In this document: positions 1 through 6,989 of the stretch, in pieces
How positions within the stretch are numbered: the stretch's first letter is position 1
How the letters are laid out: every line of letters starts with the position of its first letter
DNA from: Enterobacteriaceae bacterium
GTDB taxonomy: Bacteria > Pseudomonadota > Gammaproteobacteria > Enterobacterales > Enterobacteriaceae
Assembly (NCBI GenBank): GCA_022712475.1
Contig: JALAGK010000127.1
Coordinates: 1-6,989 of the forward strand
DNA length: 6,989 nucleotides
Direction of reading: 5' to 3'
The notes under the pieces: model-generated
Database searches by the model: none
Seen by the model: only the letters and a program-made list of their open reading frames with translations
Told to the model about the DNA's origin: nothing
Position numbers and translations under genes: made by a program

Positions 1-520
1 AGCGTAACCTGCCGCGTGCAAGATTGAGACGTGTGGCGCTTATTTGCAAAGCGTTCTGGCTGACGTGACAGTGCGTAATGGCGATAGCCAGTGCGTCAGC
101 AGCGTCAGCCTGTGGGTTAGCGGGTAATTTTAACAGGTTGCGTACCATGTGCTGCACCTGGCTTTTGTCTGCGCCACCAGTGCCTACCACCGTTTGCTTT
201 ACCTGACGCGCAGCATATTCAAACACCGGCAACTCACCGTTAACCGCCGCGACAATAGCCGCACCGCGCGCCTGGCCAAGCTTAAGCGCCGAGTCGGCAT
301 TTTTGGCCATAAAGACCTGCTCAATGGCAAAAATGTCTGGCTGAAACTGGGTAATCAACTCACTCACACCGGCGTAAATCAGCTTCAGTCGTGAGGGTAA
401 GTCATCCACCTTTGTACGAATACAGCCGCTGCCAAGATAAGTGAGCTGTCTGCCTGTCTGGCTAATCACCCCGTAGCCGGTAATGCGCGAACCGGGATCG
501 ATGCCGAGAATAATGGCCAT
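1..520 (-). CDS. ruvC: Crossover junction endodeoxyribonuclease RuvC (complete but for the end of its stop codon)
   Basis: RuvC is the Holliday-junction resolvase. It acts as a cytoplasmic homodimer that nicks two opposing strands of four-way junctions after RuvAB branch migration. Reading the minus strand from ATG at 520-518 gives 173 residues, the E. coli RuvC length, beginning [19 protein letters not shown] and ending LNLARGRLR. Codon 173 occupies bases 4-2, and base 1 supplies the T of a stop codon, so only two stop bases are missing. The RNase H-fold acidic residues are all in place: D8, E67 (AIEQVF), D139 and D142 ([11 protein letters not shown]). GAGG at 528-525 lies four bases before the ATG. 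It follows yebC on the same strand after a 98-base gap that holds a strong inverted repeat. In E. coli, ruvA and ruvB lie just beyond, which would be outside this window. The identification is very firm; transcription by read-through from yebC is inferred. Confidence 0.97.
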   Translation of the reverse strand, partial: MAIILGIDPGSRITGYGVISQTGRQLTYLGSGCIRTKVDDLPSRLKLIYAGVSELITQFQPDIFAIEQVFMAKNADSALKLGQARGAAIVAAVNGELPVFEYAARQVKQTVVGTGGADKSQVQHMVRNLLKLPANPQADAADALAIAITHCHVSQNALQISATRLNLARGRLR

Positions 521-560
521 TGCGCCTCGCTGATTAGTCGCGGGAATTACCCTGAATAAC

Positions 561-592
561 CCGACCGCATGTCATGTCAGCCATGCGGTCGG
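561..592 (-). repeat. Perfect 11-bp inverted repeat between yebC and ruvC (hairpin, no U-tract)
   Basis: CCGACCGCATG at 561-571 is the exact reverse complement of CATGCGGTCGG at 582-592, with a 10-base loop between. In the leftward transcript the hairpin begins 26 bases after the yebC stop and ends 40 bases before the ruvC start. The bases after it (GTTATTCAGGG in the transcript) contain no run of U, so it does not fit a classical intrinsic terminator. A second small fold, GGCC-GTT-GGCC, sits beside it at 595-605. It may be an attenuator, a partial terminator or an mRNA 3'-end stabiliser for yebC. The structure is directly visible; its role is inference. Confidence 0.75.
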
Positions 593-618
593 CAGGCCGT
601 TGGCCCGTAGACATTACA

Positions 619-1362
619 TCAGAGCGTAGCCGCAACTTCGTCGGAGATCTCACCGTTGTGGTAAACCTCCTGCACATCGTCACAGTCTTCGAGCATGTCG
701 ATAAGACGCAGCATTTTCGGTGCGGTTTCCGCATCCAGGTCTGCTTTGGTTGACGGGATCTGGGATACCTCAGCGCTCTCAGCGGTGAAACCCGCCGCTT
801 CCAGCGCGTCTTTCACCTGACCCAGTTCTTCCCATGCGGTATACACATCGATAGCGCCATCGTCATAGCTCACCACGTCTTCAGCACCGGCTTCCAGCGC
901 GGCTTCCATCACGGCATCTTCATCAATGCCTTCTGCAAACGAGATAACGCCTTTCTTACTGAATAGATAAGCCACTGAGCCGTCGGTGCCAAGGTTACCA
1001 CCGCATTTACTGAACGCGTGGCGCACTTCGCCTACGGTACGATTGCGGTTATCACTCAGGCATTCCACCATCACGGCTGTGCCGCCCGGGCCGTAGCCTT
1101 CATAGATGATGGTTTCCATGTTCGCATCTTCATCGCCGCCCACACCACGCGCAATGGCGCGGTTAAGCGTGTCGCGCGTCATGTTGTTAGAGAGCGCTTT
1201 ATCGACAGCCGCACGCAGGCGCGGGTTGGATGCTGGATCGCCGCCGCCGAGTTTTGCCGCCGTTACCAGCTCGCGAATGATTTTAGTGAAGATTTTACCG
1301 CGCTTCGCGTCCTGGGCCGCCTTACGGTGTTTCGTGTTGGCCCATTTACTATGACCTGCCAT
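619..1362 (-). CDS. yebC: YebC/TACO1-family translation factor
   Basis: This encodes a 247-residue cytoplasmic protein nearly identical along its length to E. coli YebC (246 residues). The family was long annotated as a probable transcriptional regulator. Work on bacterial YebC and mitochondrial TACO1 instead points to a ribosome-associated factor that relieves stalling at proline-rich stretches. Visible hallmarks are the N-terminus [20 protein letters not shown] with the basic helix that follows it, the [14 protein letters not shown] segment (57-70), the conserved [16 protein letters not shown] core (85-100), [19 protein letters not shown] (120-138), and an acidic C-terminal stretch ending [10 protein letters not shown]. 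The ATG at 1362-1360 has GGAG six bases upstream. It lies 71 bases after nudB and before ruvC on the same strand. Compared with E. coli it carries one extra residue near 143-148 (AEGIDEDA). No signal peptide or membrane segment is seen. The family assignment is certain; the polyproline role is taken from family knowledge. Confidence 0.97.
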   Translation of the reverse strand: MAGHSKWANTKHRKAAQDAKRGKIFTKIIRELVTAAKLGGGDPASNPRLRAAVDKALSNNMTRDTLNRAIARGVGGDEDANMETIIYEGYGPGGTAVMVECLSDNRNRTVGEVRHAFSKCGGNLGTDGSVAYLFSKKGVISFAEGIDEDAVMEAALEAGAEDVVSYDDGAIDVYTAWEELGQVKDALEAAGFTAESAEVSQIPSTKADLDAETAPKMLRLIDMLEDCDDVQEVYHNGEISDEVAATL

Positions 1363-1433
1363 ATCTCTCTCCAGAATTGCCCGGTACCCAACGACACTGC
1401 GCTGTACGCAACACGTCGGTATTAAGGCTCAAA

Positions 1434-1868
1434 TTAATAACAAAACTCTTCTATCGCCTGCCGGTTACTCCACGACAGCGTCAGCGCAGCAGCCTCATGC
1501 GCATCAAGCCATTGCCAGGCCAGATGCTCACTGATGACGACCGGTCGCTCGCAGGGCAGCGCCAGAGAAAACCAATATTCGGTATTGTGAAATGTGCCCG
1601 GCGCGTAGCGATGACGCAAATGGGCAAAAATTTCAAATTCAACGGTGCGGTTGCAGTCGACTAACGCCAGATGTTCACCATCGATATCAATGGCGACCTC
1701 TTCCATAACCTCACGTTTCGCCGCATGTGCCGCCTGCTCATCCACCTCCAGACTGCCGGTTACCGACTGCCAGAAGGCGGGATCGTCGCGCCGTTGCAGC
1801 ATCAGCACCCGCCCGGTGTCCTCGGCGTAAATCACGACCAGTACCGAGACGGGGCGCTTATATGCCAT
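1434..1868 (-). CDS. nudB: Dihydroneopterin triphosphate pyrophosphatase (Nudix hydrolase)
   Basis: NudB removes pyrophosphate from 7,8-dihydroneopterin triphosphate in the early folate pathway; it is a small cytosolic Nudix enzyme. Starting at the ATG at 1868-1866 the product has 144 residues (MAYKRPVSVLVVIYAEDTG...). The Nudix box runs from G38 to I60: G38, E44, R52-E53-V54, E56-E57. The usual glycine near its end is alanine (VAID), and as I recall E. coli NudB has threonine there. Other family-typical stretches are LMLQRRDDPAFWQSVTG (22-38), TVEFEIFAHLRHRYAPG (75-91) and LSWSNRQAIEEF (131-142). An in-frame GTG at 1883-1881 would add five residues and overlap aspS by 14 bases. I prefer the ATG because it sits one base after the aspS TAA, with GAGAG about ten bases upstream. 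The C-terminus ends EEFCY, a few residues shorter than the E. coli protein, with no sign of decay. Translation is probably coupled to aspS. Confidence 0.94.
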   Translation of the reverse strand: MAYKRPVSVLVVIYAEDTGRVLMLQRRDDPAFWQSVTGSLEVDEQAAHAAKREVMEEVAIDIDGEHLALVDCNRTVEFEIFAHLRHRYAPGTFHNTEYWFSLALPCERPVVISEHLAWQWLDAHEAAALTLSWSNRQAIEEFCY

Positions 1869-1869
1869 G

Positions 1870-3642
1870 TTAGTTGCTCTCACCCTTTTTCACGACGGCG
1901 ATGCTCAGTTCTTCCAGCGCCTGTGGGTTCGCAAAGCTCGGGGCCTCGGTCATCAGGCAAGCTGCAGCCGTGGTTTTCGGAAACGCGATAACGTCACGGA
2001 TGTTGTCAGTGCCGGTCAGCAGCATCACCAGGCGGTCCAGGCCAAATGCCAGACCCGCATGTGGCGGTGTACCGTATTTCAGTGCGTCCAACAGGAAGCC
2101 GAATTTTTCGCGCTGCTCCTGCTCGTTAATACCGAGGATGCCAAACACCGTCTGCTGCATCTCGCCGCTGTGAATACGCACAGAGCCGCCACCTACTTCA
2201 TAACCATTGATAACCATATCGTAGGCATTAGCAATCGCGGTTTCCGGCTCAGCCTTAAGCTCAGCTGGCGTCATATCGCGCGGTGAGGTGAACGGGTGGT
2301 GCATGGCAGTCAGGCCACCTTCGCCGTTGTCTTCAAACATCGGGAAGTCGATAACCCACAAAGGCGCCCAGGCGCTTTCGTCAGTGATAGCCAGATCTTT
2401 GCCGATTTTCAGGCGCAGTGCGCCGAGTGCGTCAGACACTACGCGCGCCTTGTCCGCGCCAAAGAAAATCATGTCGCCATCCTGCGCATCCGTGCGCGCC
2501 AGAATCGCTTGTACAATCTCAGCATTCAGGAACTTCGCTACCGGACTATTGATGCCTTCCAGGCCTGCGTTACGCTCATTCACTTTGATGTATGCCAGGC
2601 CCTTCGCACCGTAGATTTCCACGAACTTGCCGTATTCATCAATCTGCTTGCGGGTAAGGGTCGCACCACTGGGTACACGCAGAGCGGCTACGCGGCCTTT
2701 GGCGTCGTTTGCTGGACCTGAGAAGACCTTAAACTCCACGTCTTTCACCAGATCGGCCACGTCTACCAGTTCCATCGGGTTACGCAGGTCCGGTTTGTCA
2801 GAACCATAGCGGCGATCCGCTTCAGCAAAGGTCATGATCGGGAAGTCACCCAGCTCCACGCCTTTCACATCCAGCCACAGCTGACGCACCATTTTCTCCA
2901 TCACTTCACGCACCTGCGGCGCAGTCATGAAGGAAGTTTCTACGTCAATCTGGGTGAATTCTGGTTGGCGATCCGCACGCAGGTCTTCGTCACGAAAGCA
3001 TTTCACAATCTGGTAGTAACGATCGAAGCCCGACATCATCAGAAGCTGCTTAAACAACTGCGGCGACTGCGGTAGTGCGTAGAATTTGCCTTTATGCACG
3101 CGACTTGGGACCAGATAGTCACGCGCCCCCTCCGGCGTGGCTTTAGTCAGCATTGGCGTTTCAATATCAAGGAAACCGTGCTCATCCATAAAGCGGCGCA
3201 CAAAGCTGGTAATACGCGCGCGGGTCTTCAAGCGCTGGGCCATTTCCGGGCGACGTAAATCCAGATAGCGGTATTTCAGACGCGCTTCTTCGGTATTGAC
3301 CTGGTTTGAGTCCAGCGGCAGCGGCTCGGCACGGTTGATGATGGAAAGCTCAGTGGCAAACACTTCAACTTCACCGGTTGCCATGTCGCTGTTGACGTTA
3401 CGCCCTTCACGCGCACGCACGGTGCCGGTAATCTGGATGCAGAACTCATTACGCAATTCAGAGGCCAGTTTAAACGCCTCTTCACGATCCGGGTCGAAAA
3501 ACACCTGCACGATACCTTCTCGGTCGCGCATATCAATGAAGATGAGACTTCCGAGATCGCGACGGCGGTTGACCCAACCGCAAAGCGTTACTTGCTGCCC
3601 CACATGGGACAACCGCAGTTGCCCGCAATATTCTGTACGCAT
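1870..3642 (-). CDS. aspS: Aspartyl-tRNA synthetase (class II)
   Basis: AspRS charges tRNA-Asp with aspartate using ATP, as a cytosolic homodimer. The 590-residue length equals that of E. coli AspRS. The domains in order are the N-terminal OB-fold anticodon-binding domain (about 1-105, with [24 protein letters not shown] at 20-43), the class II catalytic domain (motif 1 around 158-164, DIETPML), and a bacterial GAD insertion domain in the middle (roughly 290-420). The catalytic half then resumes. Key residues are visible: E171 (ATPEGARD), QSPQ at 192-195, K198, and motif 2 [16 protein letters not shown] at 216-231 with R217 and E219. Motif 3 is [12 protein letters not shown] at 530-541, with R537. 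The ATG at 3642 has AAGGA six bases upstream. It heads the leftward group and is followed one base later by nudB. A promoter about 90 bases upstream has a perfect -10. No truncation or missing residue is seen. Confidence 0.99.
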   Translation of the reverse strand: MRTEYCGQLRLSHVGQQVTLCGWVNRRRDLGSLIFIDMRDREGIVQVFFDPDREEAFKLASELRNEFCIQITGTVRAREGRNVNSDMATGEVEVFATELSIINRAEPLPLDSNQVNTEEARLKYRYLDLRRPEMAQRLKTRARITSFVRRFMDEHGFLDIETPMLTKATPEGARDYLVPSRVHKGKFYALPQSPQLFKQLLMMSGFDRYYQIVKCFRDEDLRADRQPEFTQIDVETSFMTAPQVREVMEKMVRQLWLDVKGVELGDFPIMTFAEADRRYGSDKPDLRNPMELVDVADLVKDVEFKVFSGPANDAKGRVAALRVPSGATLTRKQIDEYGKFVEIYGAKGLAYIKVNERNAGLEGINSPVAKFLNAEIVQAILARTDAQDGDMIFFGADKARVVSDALGALRLKIGKDLAITDESAWAPLWVIDFPMFEDNGEGGLTAMHHPFTSPRDMTPAELKAEPETAIANAYDMVINGYEVGGGSVRIHSGEMQQTVFGILGINEQEQREKFGFLLDALKYGTPPHAGLAFGLDRLVMLLTGTDNIRDVIAFPKTTAAACLMTEAPSFANPQALEELSIAVVKKGESN

Positions 3643-3728
3643 GAGATATCCTTTTACTTGCCGCAGGGGCTGGCTGCCACTGGCGCCACGACGCGGCTGT
3701 TGTCATCTGTCACAACTGAATAAAAAAG
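3643..3728 (-). other. aspS 5' leader with possible secondary structure
   Basis: This is the predicted untranslated leader of about 86 bases. In the transcript, GTTGT (3716-3712) can pair with ACAAC (3703-3699) across an 8-base loop. Further down, GCCGC (3697-3693) can pair with GCGGC (3664-3660), enclosing a GC-rich stretch with TGGC/GCCA inner pairs. The ribosome-binding site AAGGA lies outside both stems. I see no T-box, riboswitch or leader peptide that I recognise, and no U-tract terminator. Any regulatory role is unproven. Confidence 0.3.
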
Positions 3729-3734
3729 GCGGCT

Positions 3735-3763
3735 ATTATACTGGATATTCGGCCTGACGATAA
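3735..3763 (-). promoter_or_regulatory. Sigma-70 promoter for aspS with GC-rich discriminator
   Basis: On the minus strand a perfect TATAAT -10 hexamer lies at 3740-3735. A weak -35 (TTATCG, 3763-3758, three of six matches) stands exactly 17 bases upstream. Transcription would start near 3728, leaving a leader of about 86 bases before the aspS ATG. The bases after the -10 read AGCCGCC, a GC-rich discriminator of the kind linked to negative stringent control by ppGpp/DksA of translation genes; that regulation is inferred from family knowledge, not shown here. It is the only strong promoter-like match upstream of the leftward genes, so it probably serves aspS-nudB and perhaps yebC-ruvC. Confidence 0.75.
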
Positions 3764-3921
3764 GCCCGCCGCCGCCTGCCCGCACGTTTGCTGCGCGCTT
3801 TGCACAATGCAGTACGGTAAGTCAGGGCATTATTCTCACAAAATCTAACAAAAAGAGTAAACCTTTAAAACACGAGCGGCTTAAGGTAACGTTGAATTAT
3901 CAATTTGTTAACGGAGTACCT

Positions 3922-4491
3922 ATGTTGCAGATTAACGCGCAAAAGTCCGCGCTGGTGGTTATCGATCTTCAGGAAGGAATTTTGCCATTTGCCGGCGGGC
4001 CCCATAGCGCAGATGACGTGGTAGCACGCGCCGCAAGGCTCGCCGAAAAGTGCCGGGCCAGGGGGGCGCCAGTTGTGCTGGTACGCGTTGGTTGGTCAGC
4101 AGACTTTGCTGAGGCGTTAAAACAGCCAGTGGACGCCTCACTTAATGGCGGTGCACTACCGCCGGACTGGTGGACCTACCCACTCGCACTGGGTAAACGC
4201 GACAGTGATATTGAAGTCACCAAGCGCCAGTGGGGCGCGTTTTACGGCACCGATCTGGAACTACAGCTGCGCCGTCGCGGTATCGATACCATTATTCTGT
4301 GTGGTATCTCCAGCAATATTGGCGTGGAATCCACCGCCCGTAACGCCTGGGAATTAGGCTTTAATCTGGTGATTGCCGAAGATGCCTGCAGCGCAGCCGA
4401 TAGCGCACAGCACAACGGCAGTTTCACCCATATTTTCCCTCGCATCGGTCGCGTTCGCAGCACCGATGAGATTCTCACGGCCCTGTCATGA
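3922..4491 (+). CDS. yecD: Isochorismatase-like cysteine hydrolase YecD
   Basis: This is a 189-residue cytosolic protein of the isochorismatase-like hydrolase superfamily, closely matching E. coli YecD (188 residues). The superfamily includes nicotinamidases, N-carbamoylsarcosine amidases and isochorismatases; the substrate of YecD is not known. The catalytic-triad positions are present: D15 ([10 protein letters not shown]), K101 ([14 protein letters not shown]) and C127 ([24 protein letters not shown], with the GIS turn typical of the fold). An RRRGIDT segment (117-123) precedes the cysteine strand. I chose the ATG at 3922 because GGAG lies five bases upstream and the N-terminus then matches the E. 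coli protein. An in-frame TTG at 3892 would add ten residues with no family support. The gene is first in the rightward group, and its TGA overlaps the yecE ATG (ATGA, 4488-4491), suggesting coupled translation. I found no convincing promoter in the AT-rich stretch before it. Family certain, function open. Confidence 0.95.
   Translation: MLQINAQKSALVVIDLQEGILPFAGGPHSADDVVARAARLAEKCRARGAPVVLVRVGWSADFAEALKQPVDASLNGGALPPDWWTYPLALGKRDSDIEVTKRQWGAFYGTDLELQLRRRGIDTIILCGISSNIGVESTARNAWELGFNLVIAEDACSAADSAQHNGSFTHIFPRIGRVRSTDEILTALS
3951..3958 (+). other. Chi octamer GCTGGTGG inside yecD
   Basis: An exact match to the E. coli RecBCD recognition octamer on the plus strand, within codons for A10-V13 of yecD. 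Chi sites are common in enterobacterial chromosomes and coding-sequence matches may be incidental. Confidence 0.6.
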
Positions 4492-5306
4492 TTCGCATCG
4501 GCCTTCCGCAGTGGTCGCACCCGAAGTGGACGCGTCTTGGCATCACTAACCTTGAAGATTACGCACGCCACTTTGACTGTGTTGAGGGCAATACCACGCT
4601 TTATGCTCTGCCCTCTGCGGAAACCGTCGCTCGCTGGCAGGCCATGACCACCGACAACTTTCGTTTTTGCTTTAAATTTCCGGCGACCATTAGCCACCAG
4701 GCAGCACTGCGCAACTGTGATGATTTGCGCGAAGAGTTCCTCAGCCGTATGGCCCCGCTGGCAACACGCATTGGTCAGTACTGGCTACAACTGCCCGCCG
4801 CTTTTGGTCCTCGGGATTTGCCTGCGTTATGGGCGTTTCTCGATACGCTGCCTGCCGAGTTTCGCTACGGTGTAGAAGTGCGTCATCCGCAATTTTTCGC
4901 CAAAGGTGAAGAGGAGCAAGCGCTCAACCGCGGCCTGCACGCGCGCGGTATGAACCGGGTCGTGCTCGACAGCCGCCCGGTGCATAGCGCTCTGCCCCAC
5001 AGCGAGGCGGTGCGCGAAGCCCAGCGTAAAAAACCGAAGCTGCCGGTACACGCGGTAAAAACCGCAGCTGACCCACTGGTGCGTTTTATCGGTAGCGACG
5101 ATATGGCGCAAAACGCTGCCCTGTTTGAACCCTGGCTTGCCAAACTGCCGCAGTGGGAACAAGACGGTACGCCGTGGCTGTTTTTGCACACGCCAGACAT
5201 TGCGCAGGCACCCGAGCTGGTTCACCGACTGTGGCCGCAACTGCGCTCCCGCTTTCCGTCACTTGGCGAAGCGCCCTCTATCCCGCAACAAGAAAGCCTG
5301 TTCTGA
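4488..5306 (+). CDS. yecE: DUF72 family protein YecE
   Basis: This is a 272-residue soluble protein of the DUF72 (YecE-like) family, the same length as E. coli YecE. The family adopts a TIM-barrel-like fold and has no established reaction. Family-typical stretches are the N-terminal [26 protein letters not shown] (32-43), [14 protein letters not shown] (58-71), the central [11 protein letters not shown] (127-137), VVLDSRP (158-164) and the C-terminal [20 protein letters not shown] (230-249). There is no signal peptide or membrane segment. The ATG at 4488 overlaps the yecD stop, and no strong Shine-Dalgarno is seen just upstream within yecD, so translation probably depends on ribosomes finishing yecD. 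The tight pairing with an isochorismatase-like hydrolase hints at related work but does not show it. The gene is followed by a 118-base gap with a likely new promoter. Confidence 0.95.
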   Translation: MIRIGLPQWSHPKWTRLGITNLEDYARHFDCVEGNTTLYALPSAETVARWQAMTTDNFRFCFKFPATISHQAALRNCDDLREEFLSRMAPLATRIGQYWLQLPAAFGPRDLPALWAFLDTLPAEFRYGVEVRHPQFFAKGEEEQALNRGLHARGMNRVVLDSRPVHSALPHSEAVREAQRKKPKLPVHAVKTAADPLVRFIGSDDMAQNAALFEPWLAKLPQWEQDGTPWLFLHTPDIAQAPELVHRLWPQLRSRFPSLGEAPSIPQQESLF

Positions 5307-5359
5307 GCACAAATTTTAGCCATGTGCACTGCGACACGACTGAGTTTGTCTTGTTCATA

Positions 5360-5388
5360 GCGACAGCCGCAGCGGCTCGGGCTATCAT
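5360..5388 (+). promoter_or_regulatory. Putative sigma-70 promoter for yecN-cmoA-cmoB
   Basis: GCGACA (5360-5365, four of six matches to TTGACA) and TATCAT (5383-5388, five of six to TATAAT) are separated by 17 bases in the yecE-yecN gap. Transcription would start near 5395, about 30 bases before the yecN ATG. A 13-base perfect palindrome, AGCCGC-A-GCGGCT (5365-5377), fills most of the spacer. No terminator-like hairpin with a T-run follows yecE, so read-through from yecDE is also possible. Confidence 0.5.
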
Positions 5389-5424
5389 ACGCCAGCCATC
5401 GGCCTGGTTCTGAACGGAGTTTCT

Positions 5425-5820
5425 ATGGTAAGCGCGCTATATGCCGTGCTGGGTGCGTTAATATTGATCAAGCTTTCTTATGACGTTGTTCGCCTGCGTA
5501 TGCTTTATCGCGTCTCTTATGGCGACGGCGGCTTTACTGAGCTGCAAAGTGCAATTCGCGCCCACGGTAATGCAGTGGAATATATTCCCATTGCGCTACT
5601 CTTATTATTGTTGCTTGAGATGGATGGTGCAGAGACCTGGATGGTGCATCTCTGCGGCCTGATGATGATCGCTGGGCGCATCATGCACTTTTACGGTTTC
5701 CACCACCGGCTCGTACGCTGGCGGCGCACCGGAATGCTGGCGACCTGGTGCTCGCTGGTGCTGATGGTACTGGTTAACCTGTGGTATCTGCCCTGGGAGT
5801 TGGTTTTCACACTGCGTTGA
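5425..5820 (+). CDS. yecN: MAPEG-family inner-membrane protein YecN
   Basis: This is a 131-residue hydrophobic protein, the same length as E. coli YecN, of the MAPEG superfamily (membrane-associated proteins in eicosanoid and glutathione metabolism). Four hydrophobic segments are visible at roughly 2-19, 52-66, 73-90 and 105-127, consistent with four helices in the inner membrane. The family signature lies at the second helix: AIRAHGNAVEYIPIALLLLLL (43-63), with the charged AHGN..E element that in characterised MAPEG enzymes contacts glutathione or lipid. Its substrate in bacteria is unknown. The ATG at 5425 has GGAG shortly upstream (AACGGAGTTTCT). The gene begins the yecN-cmoA-cmoB group, with 33 bases to cmoA. 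A membrane protein beside two tRNA-modification genes is odd, but the arrangement also exists in E. coli, so it is not a recent rearrangement. Confidence 0.94.
   Translation: MVSALYAVLGALILIKLSYDVVRLRMLYRVSYGDGGFTELQSAIRAHGNAVEYIPIALLLLLLLEMDGAETWMVHLCGLMMIAGRIMHFYGFHHRLVRWRRTGMLATWCSLVLMVLVNLWYLPWELVFTLR

Positions 5821-6989
<1,169 letters not shown>

Noticed and set aside
149..394. 81-codon open frame on the plus strand opposite ruvC
   Set aside because: It lies wholly within ruvC, whose protein is complete and conserved; the translation resembles no family I know and has no ribosome-binding site of note.
1018..1425. 135-codon plus-strand open frame opposite yebC
   Set aside because: It is an antisense shadow of a conserved gene, helped by the codon bias on the other strand, with a composition unlike a folded protein.
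1363..1433. Possible terminator or promoter between nudB and yebC
   Set aside because: Only 4-bp pairings and no U-tract or paired hexamers are visible, so I take it as a plain intergenic spacer with the yebC ribosome-binding site.
1434..1460. Shortened NudB C-terminus as a sign of a frameshift
   Set aside because: The family-typical SWSNRQAIEEF stretch is intact right up to the end, so loss of a few terminal residues is ordinary variation.
1867..2721. Plus-strand open frames of 99 to 141 codons opposite aspS
   Set aside because: They are antisense to the highly conserved AspRS sequence, overlap one another in different frames and show no recognisable domain.
3781..3840. Possible promoter for yecD starting from TTGCAC at 3800
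   Set aside because: No acceptable -10 stands 16-18 bases downstream; the nearest AT-rich hexamer is 23 bases away.
3892..3903. TTGA-ATTA-TCAA as a possible FNR box before yecD
   Set aside because: The half-sites are two bases too close together for the TTGAT-N4-ATCAA consensus, and no promoter could be placed beside it.
3892..3921. TTG start extending yecD by ten residues
   Set aside because: The ATG at 3922 has a good Shine-Dalgarno at the right distance and gives the E. coli-like N-terminus.
4242..4697. 151-codon minus-strand open frame across the yecD-yecE junction
   Set aside because: It is antisense to two conserved genes and its product is low in recognisable structure.

Overview
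The window looks like a chromosomal housekeeping segment of an Enterobacteriaceae species. All nine proteins are recognisably close to their Escherichia coli counterparts in length and in key residues, and the gene order (ruvC, yebC, nudB, aspS, then divergent yecD, yecE, yecN, cmoA, cmoB) is the one I know from E. coli. The sequence differences are too many for E. coli itself. I cannot assign a genus by eye.

Layout. A divergent promoter region of about 280 bases (3643-3921) splits the window. Leftward on the minus strand runs aspS (aspartyl-tRNA synthetase), then nudB (dihydroneopterin triphosphate pyrophosphatase) one base after the aspS stop, then yebC (YebC/TACO1-family translation factor), then, past a perfect 11-bp inverted repeat, ruvC (Holliday-junction resolvase). 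The left edge cuts ruvC inside its stop codon. Rightward on the plus strand, yecD (isochorismatase-like hydrolase) and yecE (DUF72 protein) overlap by 4 bases. A 118-base gap with a plausible sigma-70 promoter follows. Then come yecN (MAPEG-like membrane protein), cmoA (carboxy-SAM synthase) and cmoB (tRNA uridine carboxymethyltransferase). cmoB overlaps cmoA by 4 bases and is cut by the right edge just inside its SAM-binding motif.

How the genes work together. Much of the window serves translation: AspRS charges tRNA-Asp, YebC assists the ribosome, and CmoA and CmoB make the cmo5U34 wobble modification of tRNAs. NudB belongs to folate synthesis and RuvC to recombination. YecD, YecE and YecN have no established role. 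There is no mobile element, CRISPR array, RNA gene, prophage or restriction/defence gene visible, and no sign of recent transfer. I see no new biological system here. The points worth a second look are small regulatory features: the yebC-ruvC hairpin, a palindrome inside the putative yecN promoter, a long and foldable aspS leader, and the tight couplings at aspS-nudB, yecD-yecE and cmoA-cmoB.
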